61,021 nt of DNA from the NCBI GenBank assembly GCA_964397425.1, contig CAYNID010000009.1, positions 1-61,021 on the forward strand, read 5' to 3'. The stretch is from Hallerella sp964397425 (GTDB lineage: Bacteria; Fibrobacterota; Fibrobacteria; Fibrobacterales; Fibrobacteraceae). Below the pieces are notes generated by a model. It saw only the letters and a program-made list of their open reading frames with translations. It had not been told where the DNA came from and ran no database searches. Position numbers and translations under genes: made by a program. Position 1 is the first letter of the stretch. Each line of letters begins with the position of its first letter. Positions 24,993 through 33,591 of this stretch are shown piece after piece.

Positions 24993-26924
24993 ATGCGCTT
25001 TTTATCGACCGATGTTTGCTTCTTCGTTTGTGCGTTTGTCCTTCTCGCCTGTTGTACCGTTTTTTACTATGCGCATAAACGCCCACAAAAAGATCAAAGT
25101 AAAATATTCCAGCTAATCCTTTTCAATCTTTTGTTGACAGCGATTTCTGCCCTGATTGCAAATGGGCTCACACCGCTGGTCTCGCCAGATGTAAATGGAT
25201 TCAACATTCTCCAGCAATTTTTCCAAACTTTATATTTTGCCCTGCACACCTTGCTCGCTCCGCTGTTTGCCGTATACGTGGTATTGGTCAACAACTGGGG
25301 CGACGTCCGGACGGAGAAAACGATATTCTTCTTTCTTTCGCCGGCATTCCTGTTGGAAGCTTTTGTGTTGACGAATCCGTTTACGGGGCTCATCTTTTAC
25401 TACGAAAACAACGTTGTCTTCCGCCGGGGAATTTTGGAACTGTTAATTTATGCGGAAGCGGCGGGATACATTTTCTTCGCCATGCAACAGCTGTTCACGT
25501 ACCGGAAAATGCTTTCGTGGTCGGCTTCTGTAGCGTTTTGGTTCTTTATCGGTTGCAGCTTTGTCGGTGTCGCCGTGCAATTCGTTTTCCCATGGTGTAA
25601 GTTGGAATTGTTCTTGGAGGCCATTTCGCTTTGGGGCGTATTGCTTTTGATAGAAATGGAAAATTTGCAGACCGATCCGCTAACAGGCGTTTACAACCGG
25701 CAAATGTTCTTGGCGGAAACGGAGCGTTATCTCCGGGCAAAGCGCAAATACATGGTTGTCGTCATTTCGCTGTTGAATTTTAAAAACTATTTGAGAATGT
25801 TCCGGAATGATGATTTGGAAAAAGATATCAAGACTATCATCTTGTGGATGTCCAAAAATATCAAGGGGACTGTTTTCCGGATTGCTCAAAACAAGGTGGC
25901 TGTAGTCACGTTCAAGGACCGCCGGGCCTGTGACGAATTTGCGGCGCGGTTCCGCCTGATGGTGCTCAATCAGGAAAATTTTTCAAACCGTTCCAAGTTG
26001 CCGATAACGGCCTGCGTCGATGTTGTCCGAGTACCGGATGAAATACAGCACCCCGAATTGCTTGTCGAATTGGGCGAAGTGGACGATTCCGATGGATTGA
26101 AATCCGGAGTCATCATTCATCGCGAAGAAGACATTGAACAGGTTTGTCATCGGGTGGAGCTCGTACATCTTTTGGACGAGGCGATTCAGAAAAAGAGCTT
26201 CGAAGTTTATTACCAGCCGATTTGGAATGCGGAAATTTCTCAATTTGACAGTGCCGAGGCTTTGGTCCGCCTGTTCGATCCGAGGTTTGGCCTCTTGTCC
26301 CCGGAAAAGTTTATCCCCATTGCGGAACAAAATGGAATGATAGCCGATATCGGGCGCATCGTTTTTGAAAAAGTTTGCCAGTTCCTGCAACGGGAACGGC
26401 CTGAGCAATTCGGCTTGAAATGCGTGGAAATCAATTTGAGCGTTTATCAGCTTTATGCGGAAAATACGGACATTCTGTTCCGCGGCATCATGGAAAAGTA
26501 CGGCATCTCGCCGGACCGCATCAATTTGGAAATCACGGAATCCGCGCCTTTCCGCGAAAGTGATGTCGTCAAGGAGCGGATTGACAATTTGGCAAAAATG
26601 GGAGTCTCCTTTTCACTGGATGATTTTGGGACTGGTTATTCGAATTTGCTCCAGTTGTTGCAAAACGACTTCAAGAACATTAAACTGGACAAGGGACTTT
26701 TGTGGAATGCGGGCGCGAAAAATTCGGACAACCTTTTGATTGAAATGATAAACATCATCCGCAAACTCCGATTTGACGTGGTGCAAGAAGGAGTAGAAAC
26801 AAAAGACCAGCTGGAGCTGGTCTTGAAAGCGGGCGCAAACCGGATTCAGGGTTTTTACTTTTCGAAGCCGATTTGCGAAAGTGAATTGCTGGAATACTTG
26901 AAAGTGCGGAATTCCGCCACCTGA
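24993..26924 (+). CDS. Membrane GGDEF (degenerate)-EAL protein
   Basis: A 643-aa protein with seven or so transmembrane helices in residues 1-210, a diguanylate-cyclase-like domain and an EAL domain. In the first domain the GGDEF signature is replaced by AQNKV, so cyclase activity is unlikely. In the EAL domain the catalytic set is present: AEALVRLFDP, EINLS, EITES, DDFGTGYSN, LDKGLL, EGVET and QGFYFSKP. It should hydrolyse c-di-GMP, possibly under control of the membrane sensor part. The start is the ATG at 24993, with GGAG 7 nt upstream. TATATT near 24937 may be its -10 box. Confidence 0.88.
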   Translation: MRFLSTDVCFFVCAFVLLACCTVFYYAHKRPQKDQSKIFQLILFNLLLTAISALIANGLTPLVSPDVNGFNILQQFFQTLYFALHTLLAPLFAVYVVLVNNWGDVRTEKTIFFFLSPAFLLEAFVLTNPFTGLIFYYENNVVFRRGILELLIYAEAAGYIFFAMQQLFTYRKMLSWSASVAFWFFIGCSFVGVAVQFVFPWCKLELFLEAISLWGVLLLIEMENLQTDPLTGVYNRQMFLAETERYLRAKRKYMVVVISLLNFKNYLRMFRNDDLEKDIKTIILWMSKNIKGTVFRIAQNKVAVVTFKDRRACDEFAARFRLMVLNQENFSNRSKLPITACVDVVRVPDEIQHPELLVELGEVDDSDGLKSGVIIHREEDIEQVCHRVELVHLLDEAIQKKSFEVYYQPIWNAEISQFDSAEALVRLFDPRFGLLSPEKFIPIAEQNGMIADIGRIVFEKVCQFLQRERPEQFGLKCVEINLSVYQLYAENTDILFRGIMEKYGISPDRINLEITESAPFRESDVVKERIDNLAKMGVSFSLDDFGTGYSNLLQLLQNDFKNIKLDKGLLWNAGAKNSDNLLIEMINIIRKLRFDVVQEGVETKDQLELVLKAGANRIQGFYFSKPICESELLEYLKVRNSAT

Positions 26925-26930
26925 AAATTC

Positions 26931-28121
26931 TCAACCTTTGGCCAATTTTTTCAGCAGGGCGGCTTTGTCCGTTTTTTCCCACGTAAAGCGTTTTCCGGAA
27001 CGGCCAAAATGTCCCAAGGCCGCAGTTTCTGCGTAACCGGGCGTTTTAAGGTTCAACATGTTGACAATTCCAGCGGGAGTCAGGTCAAAATTCTCTTTGA
27101 CGAGGGCTTCGATTTTGGTGTCGGCGATTTTTCCGGTTCCAAACGTACGGACCAAGATGGATACGGGCTGCGAAAATCCGATGGCGTAAGAAAGTTGCAC
27201 TTCGCAACGGTCGGCGAGGCCCGCAGCGACAATGTTCTTTGCCACGTAGCGGGCTGCGTATGCTCCGGAACGGTCCACTTTTGACGGATCCTTGCCGCTG
27301 AATGCTCCGCCGCCGTGACGGCCCATGCCACCGTAAGTGTCGACGATGATTTTTCTTCCGGTGAGTCCGCAGTCTCCGTGAGGTCCGCCGACGACAAATT
27401 TTCCTGTCGGGTTTACGAGGAACCGGGTCTTCTTGTCGAGAAGGTTTGCCGGAATGACTTTTTTAATCAAGTCGTTGACAATGGATTTTTCGATTTGGGC
27501 GTGGGTGAGAATCTTGCCTTTGACATCCGGGTCGTGCTGGGTGCTGATGACGACTGTGTCGACGCGGATGGGCTTGTCGTTTTCATCGTATTCAACGGTT
27601 ACCTGGCTTTTGGCATCCGGGCGCAACCATTTGATTTTCCCACTTTCGCGAAGCTCCTGAAGTTTCGCCATGAGCTTGTGCGAAAGGGAGATGGGAAGCG
27701 GCATGAGTTCCGGAGTTTCGTTCACGGCGTAACCGAACATCATTCCCTGGTCTCCCGCGCCTTGCTGGTCGTCGTTTTTGCCTTCTGCGGCCCGGGCATC
27801 GACACCTTGAGCGATGTCGGGGGATTGCTTGTCGACGGCGACAATGACCGCGCAGCTGTCCGCATCGAATCCGAGGCCGGGATGGTCGTAGCCGATGTCC
27901 TTGATGACTTTGCGGGCGATTGTCGGGTAATCGAGTTCCGCTTTGGTCGTGATTTCTCCGGAAATGACGACAAGTCCCGTGTTGACAAGAGTTTCACAGG
28001 CGACGCGGCTGTCCTTGTCTTGAGAAAGGGCGGCATCGAGGATGGCGTCGGAAATTTGATCGGCGACTTTGTCCGGGTGGCCTTTCGAAACGGATTCCGA
28101 GGTGAAAAGGTAGTGAGCCAT
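26931..28121 (-). CDS. metK: S-adenosylmethionine synthetase
   Basis: A 396-aa enzyme making SAM from methionine and ATP. The motifs FTSESVSKGHPDKVADQISD, GAGDQGMMFGYA and GGGAFSGKDPSKVDRS are all intact. The length is as expected. The ATG at 28121 is preceded by AGGA; a longer frame reaching 28172 is the untranslated leader. It has its own promoter (TTGCCA/TAGATT) and a leader with a perfect 8-bp inverted repeat, so leader-mediated control is possible. Divergent from the Nif3-family gene. Confidence 0.96.
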   Translation of the reverse strand: MAHYLFTSESVSKGHPDKVADQISDAILDAALSQDKDSRVACETLVNTGLVVISGEITTKAELDYPTIARKVIKDIGYDHPGLGFDADSCAVIVAVDKQSPDIAQGVDARAAEGKNDDQQGAGDQGMMFGYAVNETPELMPLPISLSHKLMAKLQELRESGKIKWLRPDAKSQVTVEYDENDKPIRVDTVVISTQHDPDVKGKILTHAQIEKSIVNDLIKKVIPANLLDKKTRFLVNPTGKFVVGGPHGDCGLTGRKIIVDTYGGMGRHGGGAFSGKDPSKVDRSGAYAARYVAKNIVAAGLADRCEVQLSYAIGFSQPVSILVRTFGTGKIADTKIEALVKENFDLTPAGIVNMLNLKTPGYAETAALGHFGRSGKRFTWEKTDKAALLKKLAKG

Positions 28122-28225
28122 GAGATATCCTGGGTTTGTTCCTGTTCGGCGCGGGCGAAATGCGGCGGCCATTGACAGGAACGTTTTCTATGCATAAATC
28201 TAGAAAAACGCATAAATTCTGGCAA
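28122..28225 (-). promoter_or_regulatory. metK promoter and structured leader
   Basis: On the minus strand TTGCCA (28225-28220) and TAGATT (28202-28197) are 17 bp apart. The start is predicted near 28190, giving a leader of about 69 nt. Just inside it, 28182-28175 and 28145-28138 form a perfect 8-bp stem (GTTCCTGT/ACAGGAAC) enclosing a GC-rich 29-nt loop, with the AGGA ribosome site just beyond. No known SAM riboswitch class is recognised by eye. Confidence 0.5.
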
Positions 28226-28250
28226 CGGTGAATTTCCTGCGGAATTTGTG

Positions 28251-28262
28251 TAAATTGTGAAC
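28251..28262 (+). promoter_or_regulatory. -10 box implying leaderless Nif3-family mRNA
   Basis: TAAATT at 28251-28256 ends exactly 6 nt before the ATG at 28263, and there is no Shine-Dalgarno. The -35 side is not well conserved. Confidence 0.5.
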
Positions 28263-29024
28263 ATGGAATTGCAGAAATTTTCAAAGTGGCTGGATGATTT
28301 GCTCGAACCGAAATCGTTCCGGGATTATTGCGTAGATGGCCTTTGCGTAGAAGCGGGAGACAAGGTGACGAAAGTGGTGACCGGTGTCAGTTTTCGAGAC
28401 CGCTTAATCGATGCCGCCATTAACGAGGGGGCGGATTGCATTCTGGTTCATCATCCCAATGGATTTTGGAATGGAGAATCCCGGGTGCCTGTGGGACGTT
28501 TCGGCGCGCGTTTGCGCCGTCTCTTTCAACATGGAATCTCGCTTTACGGTTACCACTTGCCCTTGGACGGTCATCCGGAAATTGGAAACAATGTGCTGAT
28601 AGCGGAAGCGATGGGGGCGAAAGTTCTTCAGGGATTCATGGTTGAAGGCGAAAAGCCTGTCGGCGTGATAGCCGAATTTGAACAGGCGATTTCTGCGGAG
28701 AATTTTTTGAAACGGGCGGACGCCGCTTTTGTCCACGGAGTCCAACACGCGTTCATGGAAGGTTCTAAAACGGTTCGGCGGTTGGGAATTTGCAGCGGCA
28801 GCGGGGCGAGTGGATTAGAAGAAGCTCTTGCGCTGGGCTGCGATTCTTTCGTGACCGGAGAAATCAAAGAATCGGTGCCTATCGCCTGCGAAGAATTGGG
28901 ATTGAACCTGATTAGTTGCGGGCATCATCGTACGGAAATTTTTGGCGTTAGGGCTCTGGCAAAAAAAATCCGGAATGATTTGGGCATTCCGGCGAAGTTT
29001 GTCGATTTGGACAATCCGATTTGA
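28263..29024 (+). CDS. Nif3-like dinuclear metal centre protein
   Basis: A 253-aa protein of the Nif3/YbgI family, which forms hexameric rings with a dinuclear metal site. The metal ligand motifs are LVHHPNGFW, HLPLDGHPEIGNN and, near the C-terminus, GHHRTEIFGV. The length matches the compact bacterial form without an inserted domain. The biochemical role of the family is uncertain; links to GTP cyclohydrolase-like chemistry have been proposed. A GTG two codons upstream is an alternative start but overlaps the promoter spacing. Confidence 0.85.
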   Translation: MELQKFSKWLDDLLEPKSFRDYCVDGLCVEAGDKVTKVVTGVSFRDRLIDAAINEGADCILVHHPNGFWNGESRVPVGRFGARLRRLFQHGISLYGYHLPLDGHPEIGNNVLIAEAMGAKVLQGFMVEGEKPVGVIAEFEQAISAENFLKRADAAFVHGVQHAFMEGSKTVRRLGICSGSGASGLEEALALGCDSFVTGEIKESVPIACEELGLNLISCGHHRTEIFGVRALAKKIRNDLGIPAKFVDLDNPI

Positions 29025-29040
29025 AGATTGTTTGAAATGA

Positions 29041-30051
29041 CTATTTGATGGTCGTGGTGAAGCGGAGGGCGACTGCCACATCGTCGAGTTCGTTTTCGCT
29101 GAAGACGTTCAATTGCGCTTTGGTGCGCCCGTAAGATTTGACCAATCCGACGGTCCAGGCGAAGTCGTCCGCGCCGGCGTTCAATTCGTCCCGGTTTCCG
29201 ATGTGTTCCAGTTCAAACATCAAGTGGTCTAAAATGCCTGCCGTGGGAATTTCCACGCCAATGTAGAAGGGCAAGTGTTCGGAGCCTTGGGCGTATTCCG
29301 GCTTGACGGCCCAGCCGGCTTCGATGGAAGAGGCGTTGACTTCGCTGTCGGTCGTTGTGCGGAGATATGCGATTTCGCCATAAAGCCTCAAATTTTTGAC
29401 GAAGGAATAAGAAAGGTATCCGGCGACGCGATGCGTTTGTGTCGCAGAACGGTTCACCGCATCGAGGGCGTTTACGCGGTAAGCGGCGGCGAGTTCCAGG
29501 GGGAAGGAAAATTTGAGGCGTTCTTCGATGCGGACGTAACCCGTGTTGAACTCGTTGTCGTTCGTGGCGAGCATCGCTTTGAATGCGGAAGGACCTAAGT
29601 TCCAACCGAATTCAAATGCGTCGTGTGAATAATCGCGCATCATGAATCCGCGGCTAGAAAGGCTTTTGTCAACGTAAGTTCCGAAGTTTGTCGCCTGGGA
29701 CCAGTCTGTTTTCCAGTGTCCGAGTTTCAAGTTGAACCGGTTTGCGCCCAGGGAATACTTGTAATTAGCCCAATAAAGGTCGGCGAGGATTTTGTCATAA
29801 GTCTTGCCGTCGATTTTGTTTCCGAAATGCGGTCCAAAAATGCGGAGCATCACTTGGGCGTCGAAGTCTTCGGACTTGTAAAGGCCGCCGATATTGGCGC
29901 GGAACCAGAAAGATTCAAGTCCATCGTCTTCGGTGTTTGCGACAGCCTGAGTCTGGATGTTTCCCTTGAGGACGAATTCGTCACCCGCCATGGCTTGGGC
30001 GGAAAAGACAAAAGAAAGGGCGGCGAACGTTTTGAACAGTTTGGATTTCAT
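29041..30051 (-). CDS. Outer-membrane beta-barrel protein (porin-like)
   Basis: A 336-aa protein with a signal peptide ending in AQAMA. The rest is alternating aromatic/hydrophobic beta strands with acidic turns and few cysteines. The final strand is VAVALRFTTTIK. This is the pattern of an outer-membrane barrel of about 16 strands. GGAG precedes the ATG by 5 nt. It is convergent with the Nif3-family gene (16-bp gap). The substrate is unknown. Confidence 0.75.
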   Translation of the reverse strand: MKSKLFKTFAALSFVFSAQAMAGDEFVLKGNIQTQAVANTEDDGLESFWFRANIGGLYKSEDFDAQVMLRIFGPHFGNKIDGKTYDKILADLYWANYKYSLGANRFNLKLGHWKTDWSQATNFGTYVDKSLSSRGFMMRDYSHDAFEFGWNLGPSAFKAMLATNDNEFNTGYVRIEERLKFSFPLELAAAYRVNALDAVNRSATQTHRVAGYLSYSFVKNLRLYGEIAYLRTTTDSEVNASSIEAGWAVKPEYAQGSEHLPFYIGVEIPTAGILDHLMFELEHIGNRDELNAGADDFAWTVGLVKSYGRTKAQLNVFSENELDDVAVALRFTTTIK

Positions 30052-30169
30052 GACATCTCCATGCGGAAAATTTTACCGATGCGTGTTCTTTCACAGGGGC
30101 GGACAAAATGTATTAAAAAGAGAGCGTCTTTGAAAGTGCTTTTGCCGATTTGCGATGGGAATATTTTGT

Positions 30170-30182
30170 TAAATTGAAGAAC
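30170..30182 (+). promoter_or_regulatory. -10 box just before the ompA-like gene
   Basis: TAAATT at 30170-30175 ends 7 nt before the ATG at 30183, giving a leader of about one nucleotide if that ATG is used. No convincing -35 is seen. Confidence 0.4.
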
Positions 30183-30908
30183 ATGAAAATTGGAAATTTT
30201 AAAATGAACCGCTATGTTTTTTTGTCTGCGCTTCTTGCAGCAGGTCTTGCCCAGGCGAAAGATTTGACTCCGAACAAAACGCACGCCGTGCTCCGCATCG
30301 CTTATACGAATTTTGACGACGTGCCGCAGCGGAATAAAAAGCTCACCTTTGTCGGACAAAAAAATCCAAAGAACAAAATTGCCGTCAAAACGGATGGTTA
30401 CGGCGAAGTCTCATTCCACATTCCCCGCGAAGACTCTTATAAAATTCTCTGTGAAAGTTTGACGGGTCCTTTTGAATGCGGAGAAACGCCCTATGTTTCT
30501 TTGCACGCAAGTTACGGTTCGGTCAATGTTTCTTTCGATGATACCCGTGCCGAGCTTCAGGGTGTTTCGTTCAAAGCGGGAAGTGCGGAATTGGTCCCGT
30601 CGACTCTTTCGACCTTGGACAAAACCATTGCCGGCTTAAAGAAAAACGTCAAGGCGAAGGTGGAAATCGAAGGGCATACGAGTTCGGAAGGCGGCGAAGA
30701 GTTCAACATGAAGCTTTCTGAAGAACGCGCAAACAGCGTCCGGAACTATATGATCCGCAAAGGCGTTTCGGCGGACCGCATCACGGCAGTCGGTTACGGA
30801 TATTCGCGCCCGAAGGCGTCTAACGAAACGGAAGACGGACGTAAGCAAAACCGGCGGATAGAAGTGCGCGTGACAAATCCGGATGAAGTGGAAACTTCGG
30901 CTGAGTAA
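30183..30908 (+). CDS. OmpA-family peptidoglycan-binding protein
   Basis: A 241-aa exported protein. An N-terminal signal peptide (MNRYVFLSALLAAGLAQA, from the internal Met at 30204) is followed by a beta-rich domain with a cysteine pair and a C-terminal OmpA domain. The OmpA domain is shown by VEIEGHTSSEGG, LSEERANSVRNYMI and GYSRPKASNETEDGRKQNRR, including the diaminopimelate-contacting D and R residues. It anchors the envelope to peptidoglycan. The start is either 30183 (7 extra residues, correctly spaced from the -10 box) or 30204. The stop lies 3 bp from the convergent gene's stop. Confidence 0.88.
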   Translation: MKIGNFKMNRYVFLSALLAAGLAQAKDLTPNKTHAVLRIAYTNFDDVPQRNKKLTFVGQKNPKNKIAVKTDGYGEVSFHIPREDSYKILCESLTGPFECGETPYVSLHASYGSVNVSFDDTRAELQGVSFKAGSAELVPSTLSTLDKTIAGLKKNVKAKVEIEGHTSSEGGEEFNMKLSEERANSVRNYMIRKGVSADRITAVGYGYSRPKASNETEDGRKQNRRIEVRVTNPDEVETSAE

Positions 30909-30911
30909 CCG

Positions 30912-31895
30912 TTAAAAATTCCGCATTGCGCGGATTTGCGTTTTCCAGACGGCATCCGGATCGTCGGATGCCAGCCAAGACAGGTAGGCGTTCCCGCGGT
31001 AAGACCAGGCGAAAATGTTTCGAATGCCCGCCTTGACGGCTTCTTCGGTCGCAATGGCGACATCCTCTTCACGGCCTTTTTCAATCTGGTAATTCTTGAT
31101 CCACATTTGCGGTTCTTTGCCGCATTGGTGCGCGATTTGGAAAATCCGATTGGAAGTTTTCTCGTAAGATTCCCGGATGGATTTTTCGGAAGCGCCGCGC
31201 TCCCAATAAGGATCGCACGCGATTTCATCGACGGAGTCGAGCTTTGCCAGGCGTTCCCAGTTGTCCAGCCCCGCGGGGAACCATGGCGGGAGCATGCAAA
31301 CGCAGTTGCGCTTGTTTCGGGCGTGGACGTCGCCTGTCATTTCGCATAAAAAGTCCACCAGGGAATCTTCCCTGAATTTTCTGACTTCGAGGGTAAGCTC
31401 GTTTGGCATTTCAAAGCCGAATTTGTCTTTGAACTTTTCGCGGCAGCACGGGCATTTGCACGCCCAATTTTCCAGATGGCCCTTTTCAAAATAAAAATGG
31501 GGCTCGTCCCAGAAAACGGTTTCCACTTTGGACTGGCAAACGTCGGAAATCCAACGGTGCATGTAGGCGCGGAATTGGGGATGGTTGGGGCACGCGGCGA
31601 CAGACGTGTTCCCGTTTTGAGAAACTTGGCACAGGGAATGGTTTCGCGCGGTCAGCTCGGAGTACGCCTCTCCGCCAAAGACGCGTCCAACGCCCCAGGG
31701 GTTCACGTAGGATTTCAGTCCGAGAGATTCGGAGATGGCGATGAGTTCTTTCATCGTTGCCGGGTAATATTCCTCGTCTTCTTCGGACCACGTGTGCAGA
31801 ACATGGGTGAAGCCCGCATCGCGGATGGATTTAAGATCATCGACGGCCCTGTCGGGGTTGCGGACGCCGAAGTAGGCGATACCTTTTTTCATCAT
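30912..31895 (-). CDS. Putative TIM-barrel glycoside-hydrolase-like protein
   Basis: A 327-aa cytoplasmic protein without a signal peptide. The order of beta/alpha elements, with acidic residues at strand ends (ETVFWDEPHFYF, DEIACDPYW), suggests a TIM barrel. A cysteine cluster CKCPCCREKF (about residue 160) could bind zinc. Such clusters occur in several uncharacterised hydrolase-like families. The ATG at 31895 lies 4 bp after the upstream stop with no ribosome site, so translation is probably coupled to the receiver-like gene. The substrate and reaction are unknown. Confidence 0.6.
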   Translation of the reverse strand: MMKKGIAYFGVRNPDRAVDDLKSIRDAGFTHVLHTWSEEDEEYYPATMKELIAISESLGLKSYVNPWGVGRVFGGEAYSELTARNHSLCQVSQNGNTSVAACPNHPQFRAYMHRWISDVCQSKVETVFWDEPHFYFEKGHLENWACKCPCCREKFKDKFGFEMPNELTLEVRKFREDSLVDFLCEMTGDVHARNKRNCVCMLPPWFPAGLDNWERLAKLDSVDEIACDPYWERGASEKSIRESYEKTSNRIFQIAHQCGKEPQMWIKNYQIEKGREEDVAIATEEAVKAGIRNIFAWSYRGNAYLSWLASDDPDAVWKTQIRAMRNF

Positions 31896-31899
31896 CGGA

Positions 31900-32334
31900 T
31901 CAGCTGTTGAACGGGGTGACATTCGACCACTGCGGGGAGCAGGCTTCGACGAAGACGTGCTGCAGGACTTCTTCCCAATCCGCCTTGCAGATGGGTTTTG
32001 GCATAAAAAAGGCGTCTTCGGATTTTTCGACGACGGGGTAATCCTTTTCCACCAGTTCCACAACCCAAGATTCCGGGATGGCGTCGCGGAGGCGTTTTCC
32101 AAAGCGGATGGAGTCTTCTGTGGGGCAAGGTCCGTGGTCCAAGACTATCAAGGCGGGGGATTCTCCTTGGGAAAGGGGCGTGTCCAAAGCCTTTTCGCCT
32201 TGCGAAAGCCCTTGGCAGGCGTAGATGGCTGTGTCTGCCGGAATATCGTGCGAAAGCATCCAGTCGAGAGTCCAGGCGGACAATTCCGACAAATCGGTCG
32301 CGCGGTCATCAGAAATGAAAAAAATGTGTCCCAC
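31900..32334 (-). CDS. CheY-like receiver-fold protein, stand-alone
   Basis: A 144-aa protein beginning with GTG. The receiver hallmarks are an acidic pair at the end of strand 1 (FISDD), a central aspartate in ALIVLDHGPCP, and a lysine-proline in AFFMPKPI near the end. The fold prediction rests on these three elements. The conserved Ser/Thr on strand 4 is unclear, so phosphorylation is uncertain. It is followed by the TIM-barrel gene, forming a two-gene unit. Its start is served by a near-perfect leaderless promoter. Confidence 0.55.
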   Translation of the reverse strand: MGHIFFISDDRATDLSELSAWTLDWMLSHDIPADTAIYACQGLSQGEKALDTPLSQGESPALIVLDHGPCPTEDSIRFGKRLRDAIPESWVVELVEKDYPVVEKSEDAFFMPKPICKADWEEVLQHVFVEACSPQWSNVTPFNS

Positions 32335-32369
32335 GTTCTAAAAATAGCTAAAAAACAAAAGTTTCGCAA
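32335..32369 (-). promoter_or_regulatory. Leaderless promoter of the receiver-like gene
   Basis: On the minus strand TTGCGA (32369-32364), a 17-bp spacer, TATTTT (32346-32341), then exactly 6 nt to the GTG start at 32334. There is no room for a Shine-Dalgarno in the transcript. Confidence 0.6.
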
Positions 32370-32447
32370 ACAAATGGCGCGGATGGGCGGGAATCCGCAA
32401 AATCGTTCCGGTTGGATGGGGAATTCTCCGGTGAAAAAACGTTGCCC

Positions 32448-32483
32448 TTGGTTTTGAAAATCAAAAAAGTTAAATTTGGGCAA
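32448..32483 (+). promoter_or_regulatory. thiL promoter with near-zero leader
   Basis: TTGGTT (32448-32453), a 17-bp spacer and TAAATT (32471-32476), which ends 7 nt before the ATG at 32484. No Shine-Dalgarno is present. Confidence 0.55.
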
Positions 32484-33467
32484 ATGTCCTCCTTATTGCT
32501 TCCTCCCTTGGGAGAATTTGATTTTATCCGGAAAATCCTTTCGAAAACGTCGCCGATGGATTCGGTATCGCCTTCGAGGCGTTTTTGGTTCGGGGCGGGT
32601 GATGACTGTGCCGCATTTGACGGTTGGCTTGTCACCAAAGACATGTCGGCGGAAAATTCGCATTTCCGCTTGGATTGGTCGTCTCCGGAGCAGGCGGTGG
32701 AAAAATGCATCGTGTCGAATGTCTCGGACATCTCGGCGATGGGAGGCGCGGCGAAAATCGCCCTGCTGGGCATTTGCGTGAACAAAAACTGGGAACCTTC
32801 TGTCAGGGACCGCATCGCCAGGGCTTTTTCCCACGGTTTTGAAAAACGCGGCATTACGCTTGTGGGCGGAGACGTCATCGCCTCGGAAATGGGGCTGTTT
32901 TCCATTACGATGCTCGGACGGGTTGCCGGAAATCCGCTGAGGCGTTCTGGAGCGCGTCCCGGTGACACCGTTTATGTTTCGGGACCTTTGGGGGCTAGCG
33001 CCGCTGGCCTTTGGGCGTTTTTGCATGGAAAGCAGAATGAACCGGATTTGGCCGAAGTCGTTTCCGGGCACTTGTGTCCGGTCATTGACGAACGCTTCGG
33101 GGAAAAGCTTGTTTCTGCGGGCGTCTCGGGCGCCGGCATCGACATTTCGGACGGTCTCGGATCGGAATTGAATCATCTGGCCCTGGCTTCTCAAGTCAAG
33201 ATTCGAATTGACGAAGGTATGGTCCCCGTTCACCCGGGGGCGGTGCACCTTTCTCGACGGTTTGGCGTAAACCTCCGGTCGTTTTGGCTTTCGGGCGGCG
33301 AGGATTACCGGATGCTCTTCACCACCCCGTTTTCTCCGGAGTATTTTCGGGAAAAAGGCATTCTCGTGCACCCTATTGGGGAAGTCCAAGAGGGCTCTGG
33401 TGTGGAAATGCGGAATCTTTCCGGGGAACTGGAACCGATTCCGGTTTGCGGATGGTCACATTTGTAG
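32484..33467 (+). CDS. thiL: Thiamine-monophosphate kinase
   Basis: A 327-aa enzyme of the AIR synthase/selenide-water dikinase fold that phosphorylates thiamine monophosphate to thiamine pyrophosphate. Family markers are LGEFDFIRKIL at the N-terminus, GAGDDCAAFDGWLVTKDM (metal and ATP site), NVSDISAMGGAAK and ISDGLGSELNHLA, with GGEDYRMLFTT near the C-terminus. The start is the ATG at 32484, fixed by the promoter and the conserved N-terminus. No TPP-riboswitch-like sequence is visible upstream. Confidence 0.92.
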   Translation: MSSLLLPPLGEFDFIRKILSKTSPMDSVSPSRRFWFGAGDDCAAFDGWLVTKDMSAENSHFRLDWSSPEQAVEKCIVSNVSDISAMGGAAKIALLGICVNKNWEPSVRDRIARAFSHGFEKRGITLVGGDVIASEMGLFSITMLGRVAGNPLRRSGARPGDTVYVSGPLGASAAGLWAFLHGKQNEPDLAEVVSGHLCPVIDERFGEKLVSAGVSGAGIDISDGLGSELNHLALASQVKIRIDEGMVPVHPGAVHLSRRFGVNLRSFWLSGGEDYRMLFTTPFSPEYFREKGILVHPIGEVQEGSGVEMRNLSGELEPIPVCGWSHL

Positions 33468-33591
33468 GCGGAAATGGTTTGCAGGGTGGCGGGCCTCCTT
33501 GCAAAAAAAGTATATTCTAGGCCAAAGCCTACGGACTCTTTGTGGCGGTTGCCGGGAAGTTTCGGATGGCGGATTGTGGATGTTTTAATTT

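Noticed and set aside
27315..28175. 286-aa plus-strand frame
   Set aside because: Antisense to metK; no ribosome site.
32341..32483. TPP riboswitch upstream of thiL
   Set aside because: No conserved thi-box sequence, and the -10 box leaves virtually no leader.
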